A DNA stretch of 64,000 nt, from contig OY969431.1 in assembly GCA_963699305.1 (NCBI GenBank), positions 558,001 to 622,000 of the forward strand, in the 5' to 3' direction. Position numbers and translations under genes: made by a program. Position 1 is the stretch's first letter; each line of letters starts with the position of its first letter. Of this stretch, positions 18,847-27,163 are shown in pieces. This DNA comes from JBGQAS01 sp963699305 (GTDB lineage: Bacteria > Chloroflexota > Anaerolineae > Anaerolineales > Anaerolineaceae). The notes beneath the pieces were generated by a model, which saw only the letters and a program-made list of their open reading frames with translations, made no database searches and was not told where the DNA came from.

Positions 18847-20949
18847 ATGAAAAAGACCATCAAGAAGATTATCTCCTTGGCAGTGATCATCTTTTCAATT
18901 TCGGGATTGATCATTTCTTTCGTTTTTATTCCTTCCGTGGCAAAACCAATTACAGAATTACTTTATTCTTTCAACACGGGTCTGCTGGCAATTCTTTTGG
19001 CAGTTTTTTTCATTTATAAAATTCTGACTCAAAAAATTAAGTCGCAAAAAATGAAAGAAGTTTCCATGGATATTCGGAATGGAGCGAATACCTATTTATT
19101 CCGCCAAATTCGCACCATCCTACTATTTTCACCATTTCTCTTGATTATCATCTGGTGGTTGTTAGGCTGGCAAGCTGCTTTAACAACGATTTTAGGTGTT
19201 GTAACATCATTAACTTCTGCGTTTGTGGGAATGTCTGTTTGTGTCAGAGCAAATCTTAGAACCGCTGACAGTGCCAATGAATCCAGACTTTTACCCTTTC
19301 GGTTTGCCATCATGGGTGGCTCTGTGATGGGTTTATGCATTACCGGTTTATCACTTGTTGTGCTATCCATTCTTTTCATGATTTTCAAACGACCTGAACC
19401 TTTAATTGGATTTGGATTCGGGGCAAGTCTTGCAGCTTTGTTTGCCCAAATAGGTGGTGGGATCTTTACAAAATCTGCTGATGTTGCTGCTGATCTCGTC
19501 GGTAAAGTTGAAAAAAACATTCCCGAAGATGATCCACGAAACGCTGCCGTTATTGCAGATCTCGTCGGTGATAATGTCGGTGATTGTGCGGGGCGAGGAG
19601 CAGATCTGTTACAGACTTTTGCTGACGACATTGTTACCGGAGTAATCGTCGCAATTACTTTCATACCAAAGTTTGGGATTAGCGCGATCTATTTTCCCAT
19701 CTTATTGAAAAGTTCGGGCGTTGTCGCATCCTGTCTTGGGATCCTGGTAACCGGATTGTGGAACAACAAGTTATCTTTTACAAAGATATTCAATATTGGA
19801 TTATGGGTTAGTACTTTTTTTAGTATTGGGGCAGGTTTTCTAGTTTCCATGTATGCATTGAATGATTGGAAAATCGGAATAACCGTTATGCTTGGTGTTC
19901 TGGCAACCATGTCAGCGGCACTTTCCACAAGTTATTATGCGGGCATGGGGAATCGGCCAGTTCGCGATATCGCGAAAGCATCGAGTAGGGGTGCAGCTTT
20001 AAACCTGATCACAGGAATCGGATATGGATTGCAGAGTCCGATTATTTCGCTCGTCACCATCGTCATTGCCATTATTGTTGCATATAAACTTACTGGTGGG
20101 ATTCTCCTTGCCATCGTGGGTGTCAATATTGGAACTGACTTATTAATTACCTTTATAATGGCTGCTGATGCATTTGGCCCTATCGTTGACAATGCAGCTG
20201 GTATTGCCAGTCTTTCCAAGTCAAAGCCTGAAATTATAAAGGCACTTTCATCGCTGGATTCAGTTGGAAACACAATGAAAGCAATCACGAAAGCTTATGC
20301 CATGTCTTCAGGAACCGTGACTGCTTTTGTAATCTTTGCAACATTTTTCTCACTTACCAAGATTAAATTGATCGATATCAGCCAACCGTATGCACTGGGA
20401 TTCTTATTAATTGGCATTGCTCTCCCATACTTGATATCCTCACTTGTGATCCAATCAACAGCACGTACTGCCGAGAAAATGGTGGATGAAATTCGCAAGC
20501 AGTTCAATGAATTTCCAAACATTATCAAGGGCTTGATGAAACCAGATTACGCAAAGTGCATCGATATTTCCACAAAAAATGCACTGAAAGAAATGATTTT
20601 GCCTGGTACGATCAGCGTATTTCTTCCAATCCTTGTTGGATTAATGTTTGGGCCAGTCGGTTTGAGTGCACTGTTGATCGGAGCGGTTGCCTCGTCTGCC
20701 ATGCTAGGTCCGTTCTTTAATAATACAGGTACTGCGTTTGACAACGCAAAAAAAGAAGTCGAATTAATGAAAGGCACGAAAGGTACAGCACAGTATGCTG
20801 CAGCAGTAGTCGGTGATACTGTAGGAGATCCTCTCAAAGATGTTGCAGGACCCTCGGTATTGATTTTTATGAAATTGATGGGTATGGCGTCGCTGTTAGT
20901 GTCTCCAATAATTCTTCAAATGACTCCTTGGATAAATATGGGGTTTTAG
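18847..20949 (+). CDS. hppA: Membrane-bound H+-translocating pyrophosphatase, K+-independent type
   Basis: About 700 residues and roughly 16 membrane helices. It has the pyrophosphate-binding motifs DVAADLVGKVE, EDDPRNAAVIADLVGDNVGDCAGRGADL and the C-terminal GDTVGDPLKDVAGPS. It couples PPi hydrolysis to proton (or Na+) pumping across the cytoplasmic membrane. The determinant segment reads VGNTMKAITKAY, with Lys where K+-dependent enzymes have Ala, so the K+-independent proton-pump class is predicted. The start at 18847 has a GGAG ten bases upstream; a TTG at 18829 is in frame but less likely. A 137-base leader with a TATAAT near 18755 precedes it, and a strong terminator follows. Confidence 0.93.
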   Translation: MKKTIKKIISLAVIIFSISGLIISFVFIPSVAKPITELLYSFNTGLLAILLAVFFIYKILTQKIKSQKMKEVSMDIRNGANTYLFRQIRTILLFSPFLLIIIWWLLGWQAALTTILGVVTSLTSAFVGMSVCVRANLRTADSANESRLLPFRFAIMGGSVMGLCITGLSLVVLSILFMIFKRPEPLIGFGFGASLAALFAQIGGGIFTKSADVAADLVGKVEKNIPEDDPRNAAVIADLVGDNVGDCAGRGADLLQTFADDIVTGVIVAITFIPKFGISAIYFPILLKSSGVVASCLGILVTGLWNNKLSFTKIFNIGLWVSTFFSIGAGFLVSMYALNDWKIGITVMLGVLATMSAALSTSYYAGMGNRPVRDIAKASSRGAALNLITGIGYGLQSPIISLVTIVIAIIVAYKLTGGILLAIVGVNIGTDLLITFIMAADAFGPIVDNAAGIASLSKSKPEIIKALSSLDSVGNTMKAITKAYAMSSGTVTAFVIFATFFSLTKIKLIDISQPYALGFLLIGIALPYLISSLVIQSTARTAEKMVDEIRKQFNEFPNIIKGLMKPDYAKCIDISTKNALKEMILPGTISVFLPILVGLMFGPVGLSALLIGAVASSAMLGPFFNNTGTAFDNAKKEVELMKGTKGTAQYAAAVVGDTVGDPLKDVAGPSVLIFMKLMGMASLLVSPIILQMTPWINMGF

Positions 20950-20950
20950 T

Positions 20951-20988
20951 AAAAAAGATACGCTCAAAACTGAGCGTATCTTTTTTTT
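20951..20988. terminator. Bidirectional terminator between hppA and the corrinoid-protein gene
   Basis: Perfect ten-base stem GATACGCTCA / TGAGCGTATC with an AAAC loop, extended by A6 on the left and T8 on the right. It therefore has a U-tract in either direction and serves the two convergent genes. Confidence 0.92.
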
Positions 20989-20994
20989 GATGAA

Positions 20995-21645
20995 TTATTT
21001 TTTAGATGGTTGATCCAAAAGCAATTTAGCAAGGGCAACCGCTTTGCTTGCATCTTCCGCATATCCATCTGCTCCAATTTGCTTTGCATAGCCTTCAGTG
21101 ACGGGTGCCCCGCCAATCATCACTTTTATCTTTTTCCGGATTCCTGCTTGCTCCAATGCTGCGATGGTTGATTTCATATTTGTCATGGTTGTTGTGAGGA
21201 GCGCAGATAAACCAATAATGTCTGCGTTTGTGGTTTTTGCAATTTCCACAAATTTTTCCGGCGATACATCATTCCCAGCATCAATGATTTCAAATCCGGC
21301 GCCTTCCAACATCAAAGAAACGAGATTCTTGCCGATGTCATGCAGATCACCTTTTACAGTCCCAACGATGATCTTGCCGAAAGAATGAATATTATTTAGA
21401 ACCAGCTTTGGTTTAAGAATCGCCAACCCCGATTTCATAGCCCTGGCAGATATTAACATTTCGGGAACAAAATATTCACCTGCCTCAAATCGTTTACCCA
21501 CTTCCGCCATTCCCGCAATCATTGCTTGATTTAATATTATTCCGGGATCTATGCCTTGTTTAAAGGCTTCCTCGATTTTTTCAGGAACGATGTGATTATC
21601 CCCGTTTACGATTCCATCAAAAATTGCCTGCAGTGTTGCATTCAT
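20995..21645 (-). CDS. Corrinoid (B12-binding) methyltransferase subunit, MtbC/MtgC-like
   Basis: A 216-residue protein with an N-terminal helical B12-cap domain (to about residue 85) and a Rossmann-type cobalamin-binding domain. The Co ligand is His102 in GDLHDIGKNLV (DxHxxG), followed by GLSALLTTTM and MIGGAPVT. This is the size and layout of the corrinoid proteins that shuttle methyl groups from methylamines, methoxylated aromatics or glycine betaine. A GAGGAG Shine-Dalgarno precedes the start. The RACo-type activase at 15.9 kb could keep it reduced. No MttB/MtgB-type or MtvB methyltransferase lies in the window, so the methyl donor is unknown. Confidence 0.88.
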   Translation of the reverse strand: MNATLQAIFDGIVNGDNHIVPEKIEEAFKQGIDPGIILNQAMIAGMAEVGKRFEAGEYFVPEMLISARAMKSGLAILKPKLVLNNIHSFGKIIVGTVKGDLHDIGKNLVSLMLEGAGFEIIDAGNDVSPEKFVEIAKTTNADIIGLSALLTTTMTNMKSTIAALEQAGIRKKIKVMIGGAPVTEGYAKQIGADGYAEDASKAVALAKLLLDQPSKK

Positions 21646-21787
21646 GATATCTCCTCGAAGTCGTAATTATTACGTAACCATTTCTTATAAGAAAAACTAT
21701 CAACTGTTAATTCTAGCTTCGTAAAAAAGATAGTCGAGACGTATAAATATATTTTACTCAAGAATGACTTTTTACGTATATCTTGGT

Positions 21788-24106
21788 TCAACTTTGTAAT
21801 AATGAGTCTGCATCTGCTCTCTTAAAATAGGATCGAAAGGCACGCACTTCACCGATTTTAATTTCCAAACGAGATTGAAGATCAATCAAATTAGAAGAGG
21901 GTGTATGGTTCCCGGGAGCTATTTGGCAACTAACTTGATCTTTTTGGCAAACAACAATATCGCCATGGGCCTGCAACCAATCCAAACCAAGCCTGATCGC
22001 AGGATCCGGATATCCCAATCGTGCTGCGATTTTCGAGTATTCCAGAATGCCGGATTTATTCCTGATCGTATACAGTGCTAACCCTCCAAATTTACTCATA
22101 AATTCTTTTACGCTTTTTGGGCTCGGATCAAATGCAAACAGTAATATTTTTTGAGGTTTGGTTGTTTCAATTATCGTTCGGAGAGTGGTGCGATCGGGAG
22201 GAATCGTTGAAATCACGAGTATTTTTGATCTCCCGAGATTGTTTCGGTCACAAGCCATTTCAATCGTAAGTTCAGGCCCTTCTCCAAAAACGATGGTTTC
22301 TGAATTCAATGAGATGTGCCTAATGAATTGATCAGAATCAGACTCGTTCCGATGATCGTCTATTGTGAAATTGGGATGCGGAGAAGGTGCTGCTGGTATT
22401 TGCTTGATTTCCCGCCAGTCGATCCATTCGAGTTGGATTTCTTTTTGTCCACGAAAATTTGAGAATCGAGCGCTAAATGCAATATCAAAATTTCCTTCGG
22501 GTACCAAGTTACCCGCTCCCTGCCACCAAATGAACTGAAGTTCATGCTGTTCGGTATCCATGAGGGTGAGCCGCAAGTGTTCTTTCGTGGACCCGATAAT
22601 TATCGGCTTGGATTTAAGAGACACATTTTGTGTGGCAAAAACAGGGGCCGGATTTCCATGACCAAACGGACTGAGTGCTTCAATTTGTGAGACAAAGTCA
22701 CTGTTAAGGTCATTAAATTTCAAATAGCTTTCAATGGGGAGCAAGGAAAGTGGAGGTCTTTCTGCAGTCTGGTCATCAACCTGGCGATTCAATTGCTTAG
22801 TAAAGAGTGAAAGATTTTCGTTCTTCAAAGCTAGACCTGCAGCCATCGGATGCCCACCGAAGGATTCTAATAATGGAGCACAAGCAGAAATTGCTTGAAT
22901 AATGTTTACACCATCAATGGAACGTGCAGACCCCTTGATCATTCCTTCCGGGGTTTCAGTACAAAGAATGACGGGTTTATTGCAAATTTCTGCTAAACGA
23001 CCAGCAACCAATCCAAGCACCCCGGCTGGCCAATTTTTATGAGCGATAACGATAACCGTACCTTGAGATATTTCATTTTGATTGTCAATCAGACGGATGG
23101 CGGCATAGAACACCTGGTCAGAAAGCATTTTCCTTTCACTGTTTTTATTCTCCAATGCCTTTACTATATTCGAGATAAAAATTTCATCCTGCGAAGTGAG
23201 GAAATCAACCATCATGTTTGCGTCAGACAATCGCCCGATCGCATTAAGCCGTGGAGCGATGATGAAATTAATATGCTCTTCTGATAATTGATCGTTTTTT
23301 ACTCCCGCCATTTCCAGCATCATGGATAAGGACTTTCTTTTCCCTTGGCGAATGACCGATAATCCTTTTTGGACAAGGAATCGGGTGTCATTGATGAGAA
23401 CAGCCTGGTCAGCCACTAATCCCAGCGCAACCAGATCTTGAAGATTTGCTACTTCATATTCTTTTTCATGAGCGTTGAGCAATGCTTCCGCAAGCTTATA
23501 AGCTACACCTGCACCTGATAATGTTCGCAATGGATCTGTTTCGCGACCGAGCATGGGATTGAGAATGGCTAACGCTTTTGGTAGATGTTCGGGAAGCGCA
23601 TGATGGTCAGTGATAATCAAGGGGATCTGGTGTTCGAAGCAATACTTCGCAGCATCAAATTCCGATATTCCAGTGTCACACGTTAGCAAGAGGTGGATAT
23701 CATTTTTCAAGAATTCAACAAGGTTTTGTACTCGAATTCCATGAGATTCGATGGCGCGTACCGGGATATGGTAACAAACCTTCCCACCAAGCAAACGGAT
23801 TGCAGTAACAAGGATTGTGGTGGCAGTCTGGCCATCCACGTCAAAGTCTCCCCACACCCCAATGGTTTCTTTATGTGAAATGGCGTCATTGATTCTATCT
23901 ACCGCAACGTCCATACCCTGTAGATTGAAAGGGGATGCAGGACGATATCTTGCAGGATCAAGAAATCCACGGACTTTTTCTTCAGTATCAAGGGATTTGC
24001 GAGCCAGATATTCGGAGAGAAAAATGTTCTCTCCTGCTGCCCTAAAAATAACATCTGGGACAGTAACTGGAACAGGTTCCAACCAGTAGCGGTGTATCTT
24101 TTTCAA
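21788..24106 (-). CDS. recJ: Single-stranded-DNA-specific exonuclease RecJ
   Basis: A 772-residue DHH-superfamily exonuclease that degrades ssDNA 5'-to-3' in recombination and mismatch repair. Catalytic motifs: GVWGDFDVDGQTA (motif I, about residue 84), LLTCDTGIS, ITDHHALPEH (DHH), and in DHHA1 APRLNAIGRL and SFGGHPMAAGLAL. The C-terminal 200 residues hold an OB fold and a poorly conserved extension. The start codon is TTG, overlapping the stop of the upstream nuclease gene in TTGA, with AAGAGA as a weak ribosome site, which implies coupling. It is the last gene of the DNA-processing island. Confidence 0.94.
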   Translation of the reverse strand: MKKIHRYWLEPVPVTVPDVIFRAAGENIFLSEYLARKSLDTEEKVRGFLDPARYRPASPFNLQGMDVAVDRINDAISHKETIGVWGDFDVDGQTATTILVTAIRLLGGKVCYHIPVRAIESHGIRVQNLVEFLKNDIHLLLTCDTGISEFDAAKYCFEHQIPLIITDHHALPEHLPKALAILNPMLGRETDPLRTLSGAGVAYKLAEALLNAHEKEYEVANLQDLVALGLVADQAVLINDTRFLVQKGLSVIRQGKRKSLSMMLEMAGVKNDQLSEEHINFIIAPRLNAIGRLSDANMMVDFLTSQDEIFISNIVKALENKNSERKMLSDQVFYAAIRLIDNQNEISQGTVIVIAHKNWPAGVLGLVAGRLAEICNKPVILCTETPEGMIKGSARSIDGVNIIQAISACAPLLESFGGHPMAAGLALKNENLSLFTKQLNRQVDDQTAERPPLSLLPIESYLKFNDLNSDFVSQIEALSPFGHGNPAPVFATQNVSLKSKPIIIGSTKEHLRLTLMDTEQHELQFIWWQGAGNLVPEGNFDIAFSARFSNFRGQKEIQLEWIDWREIKQIPAAPSPHPNFTIDDHRNESDSDQFIRHISLNSETIVFGEGPELTIEMACDRNNLGRSKILVISTIPPDRTTLRTIIETTKPQKILLFAFDPSPKSVKEFMSKFGGLALYTIRNKSGILEYSKIAARLGYPDPAIRLGLDWLQAHGDIVVCQKDQVSCQIAPGNHTPSSNLIDLQSRLEIKIGEVRAFRSYFKRADADSLLQS

Positions 24107-24933
24107 TACGCGATCTCTTGAAGATTCTCAAAATTAAATTCTGTAAGATCTGTGCCCACCGTTTGCTCATCATCTTCAATTTCATTCAGATTCCCAGCAG
24201 TTACTCCCCGGTTGCATAAGGAACGATAATTGCAATAGCTGCATCTCTTGATTTCATCAGTAAGATGGAAATCGCTGGCGTCTTTATCCTTTATTTCACT
24301 CACCAGACCTTGAATGAATGTCATATCCTCTTCATATTTCCTATCATTGGAAGGAATGGTCATGGAGAGTTCAGGAAAATTTGGGTTCCAATATATCATC
24401 TGTAAATTGTCCGCAGAAAAATTGTCGTCCTTGAAAAATGATGCTGCTGCAAGTTTGAACAGCAATGGGTAAATTCTGGATTGCAATCTTTTCTTTAAAA
24501 TCTCCAATTTTGGTGTGATTCGAGATGTTTTCCAATCATAAATGATGACTGTTGAATCCGGTTTTATCTGAATCAAGTCGTATTTGGCGATGAAATTCCA
24601 GCCATCTATTTTGGAGGCAATAACATGTTCGGGAAATAGTTTGCCGGGAAGAATCTCATTAAATCGATTTTGAAAATTATTCCACCACAATAACAGAATT
24701 GCATCATCAATGCTTTCTTCCAAATTTAAAGTCGGTATCCCAATAAAATATTGTTGTAACAGCTCATGGAAGCGTTGTCCTAAACGCATTTGTTGTTCAG
24801 CTTCAATGATGGGTTCAGTCAGTGGAGCAGGCCATTCCACTCTCAACAAATACTTCAATTGAAATCGTCGCTGACAATCCACGTAATCTTGCAGATTATT
24901 CTGGCTAAATTGAAAATCAGAGGGAAGTACCAT
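24103..24933 (-). CDS. Fe-S PD-(D/E)XK nuclease (RecB/Cas4-like), stand-alone
   Basis: A 276-residue nuclease from the ATG at 24933, chosen for its AGAGGA Shine-Dalgarno; the longer frame from 24993 adds residues inside the upstream helicase gene. Four Cys in the AddB/Cas4 pattern are visible: Cys20 in YVDCQRRFQLKYL, then CSYCNYRSLC (Cys231, 234, 240), expected to bind a 4Fe-4S cluster. The catalytic core is AKYDLIQIK with YDWKTS (D...D-x-K) and a following QSRIYPLL (QxxxY). This is the nuclease domain normally fused to AddB or RecB. It overlaps the helicase by 17 bases upstream and recJ by 4 downstream. No CRISPR or cas genes are near, so it is not cas4. Confidence 0.85.
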   Translation of the reverse strand: MVLPSDFQFSQNNLQDYVDCQRRFQLKYLLRVEWPAPLTEPIIEAEQQMRLGQRFHELLQQYFIGIPTLNLEESIDDAILLLWWNNFQNRFNEILPGKLFPEHVIASKIDGWNFIAKYDLIQIKPDSTVIIYDWKTSRITPKLEILKKRLQSRIYPLLFKLAAASFFKDDNFSADNLQMIYWNPNFPELSMTIPSNDRKYEEDMTFIQGLVSEIKDKDASDFHLTDEIKRCSYCNYRSLCNRGVTAGNLNEIEDDEQTVGTDLTEFNFENLQEIAY

Positions 24934-27160
24934 GATTCCTCTCCCAATAGTGTGCCAAGGTTCTAAACGGTAACGACTGATGGCAATTCCCATTCCTTCC
25001 AGTATTCCAGGTTACGATCAGTTCGCGGCGGGCACGGGTGATACCAACATAAAATAGACGCAACCTCTCTGCGCTGTAATTGATACGGGCATTTTGAGTC
25101 GCTACTCCTTCTTCAATGTGAAGCCCAGCAACATCATTGTTCGCAAGTGCCCGTAAAGAAGAGAGCACTTCTGCTTCCAGGTTTAAATTGTTTCGGATAA
25201 ACCATCTCTCGCTAATGAATGAATCGCCTGATTGGGCAGAAGGAAAATCGTAATTATTAACGGACATCAAATATACTCGATCCCATTCAAGTCCCTTGGC
25301 TTTATGAATTGTGGTTACAACGACCTTACCTTTGTATTGTTCCGGATCAAAACCTGAATCCTCTGCGCTGAATCCCAGGAATTTCCTTTCGTTTCTAGCG
25401 ATCGTGTTCAATTCTTCGGAAAATTCTTGCAGGGTCCAATCAGGATGCATGTTGGAATTCTGCTCAAGAAGTAAAGCTAATTTGTGTGCAAGCGCCAGAT
25501 CAGATATTTCCGTGAAAATATCCTGTGAAATGGAAAGCACCAATTCATCGATTGGCAAAACGGATGCTCTTTGCCAGCGAATCATTAGATCTTTAAAATT
25601 TTTCAGGTGCTCAAGTACAGCATCCTCCACTCGCGTTGTTTTTAATTCAGTCAAATAATCCGCTTCAGAGAAAGAAGAAAGATAATTTTCTAATTGCTTA
25701 CATTTACGAATAAGGGACACACTCTGAACGAGGATTGCTTTTTGAACAGGGATACCATCCATTTCCACGTGAATATTCTTGAAAGCTTCCGCCAATTTCT
25801 GCTGATTTCCCGGATCCTCGAGTGCGCCTAAAATGGAAGCCAGGGTATCTGCGGTCTGGCGGGTGGAAAAACTGCTCTTTAACATTTCTATGCATGCAAT
25901 CCCTTTTGCCTTTAATCCCTCCACCACTTCAGCACCCCGATCGTTCCTTGGGACCAGCACTGCAACCGTTTTATCCAAATTCAACGGAAGCCATCGGTGA
26001 ATAGATTGGATTACCATTTGAGTTTCTTTTGCTGGCAGATATCCTTCTGAAATAAGGTGTATGGCTGAAGGATCGTCCGTGGGATTGGGTTGGGGGTCAC
26101 CGACTGGTGAAGGTTCGATTTTAGGATCGGATAAGGACTTCCTTAATATGGAAATGGGATGGCTGGATTGTACCCATTCATTTAAAAAATTTGCCAGTTC
26201 GATGATACTTTTCGTCGATCTACCTGAATTTGCCAATTGACGTTCGCACACATCGGGACGTTTCAGAAAATTACGCAGATAATCTGGATCGGCAGTAGTG
26301 AAAGTCTCGTAAATTGCCTGGTTTGTGTCACCGACCCGCACCCAATTTCCTTCCTCTCCAGATAATTCTCCTAATATCTCTTCCTGCAATTTGCTGCTGT
26401 CTTGAGCTTCATCTTCAAGTATATACGGCCAACGATGGCGCAACCTGCGTAAAAAATCGGGATCCAAACGAATGGCTTTCACTGCGTAACGGATCAAATC
26501 ATCGAAATCAACGGCAGAACGGAAGCTTAATGCTCTCTGATATTCCGAATAAGCAGTGATACCCATGTTCAGCAGGGGAAATTCATCCCCATAACTTGAA
26601 ATGAGTTCTTTCAATACGCTGGGAGCTAATTGATAATCCTTCGCCTGACGGATGAAATTTCCAGCAAGGGTGATACCAAGCTCAAGCCATTGCTCGCGGA
26701 CTTTCCATTCCTTTTCCAGATTAATATCGGAATCAGTGAAGGATGTAATAAATGAAGAATTTTGTTTAATCCAATTCTCAACGATTATTCGGAGAATGCT
26801 TGCAGATTCTCTGTCCTCGATGATATCAAATCGATCGGAAATACCAACCAAATCTGGACGCTCGCGGACGATATCGTGAGCCAAACCATGCAGAGTCCTG
26901 ACCCGGTAACCCATGGTTGGTACCAGCTGCTTGTCGTTTTTTAGAAAATCATAGATTCGGCTGGAAAAATTATCAACTGCTGAGTTTACAAGTGTGACAA
27001 TTAGAATTTCCTGATCGTCTTCTAGGTTTTCACCCGCGATGAGGTTGGCAGCAAGGTAGGAAAGAGTGGCGGTTTTTCCTGCACCCGGAACAGCAGCAAC
27101 ACCCATTTTCCCGTGGGTGTACTCGAGGACTTGCTTTTGCATAGGTCTAGGTTTATACAT
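24917..27160 (-). CDS. UvrD/AddA-like superfamily 1 helicase
   Basis: A 747-residue SF1A helicase. Walker A is AAVPGAGKT (residues 22-30). Walker B is YILEDEAQDSSKLQ. Motif III-like GDTNQAIYETF, motif V TTIHKAKGLEWDRVYL and motif VI LRLFYVGITRARREL are all present. It has no C-terminal nuclease domain; that function is encoded by the next gene, which it overlaps. It presumably unwinds duplex DNA 3'-to-5' as the AddA/RecB-like motor of a split end-resection complex. Three bases separate it from the AddB-like gene upstream. No strong Shine-Dalgarno, consistent with translational coupling. Confidence 0.9.
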   Translation of the reverse strand: MYKPRPMQKQVLEYTHGKMGVAAVPGAGKTATLSYLAANLIAGENLEDDQEILIVTLVNSAVDNFSSRIYDFLKNDKQLVPTMGYRVRTLHGLAHDIVRERPDLVGISDRFDIIEDRESASILRIIVENWIKQNSSFITSFTDSDINLEKEWKVREQWLELGITLAGNFIRQAKDYQLAPSVLKELISSYGDEFPLLNMGITAYSEYQRALSFRSAVDFDDLIRYAVKAIRLDPDFLRRLRHRWPYILEDEAQDSSKLQEEILGELSGEEGNWVRVGDTNQAIYETFTTADPDYLRNFLKRPDVCERQLANSGRSTKSIIELANFLNEWVQSSHPISILRKSLSDPKIEPSPVGDPQPNPTDDPSAIHLISEGYLPAKETQMVIQSIHRWLPLNLDKTVAVLVPRNDRGAEVVEGLKAKGIACIEMLKSSFSTRQTADTLASILGALEDPGNQQKLAEAFKNIHVEMDGIPVQKAILVQSVSLIRKCKQLENYLSSFSEADYLTELKTTRVEDAVLEHLKNFKDLMIRWQRASVLPIDELVLSISQDIFTEISDLALAHKLALLLEQNSNMHPDWTLQEFSEELNTIARNERKFLGFSAEDSGFDPEQYKGKVVVTTIHKAKGLEWDRVYLMSVNNYDFPSAQSGDSFISERWFIRNNLNLEAEVLSSLRALANNDVAGLHIEEGVATQNARINYSAERLRLFYVGITRARRELIVTWNTGRNGNCHQSLPFRTLAHYWERNHGTSL

Positions 27161-27163
27161 TTA

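Noticed and set aside
24103..24933. Cas4 of a CRISPR system
   Set aside because: The Fe-S nuclease is Cas4-like in motifs, but there is no repeat array or other cas gene, and its neighbours are helicases and RecJ.
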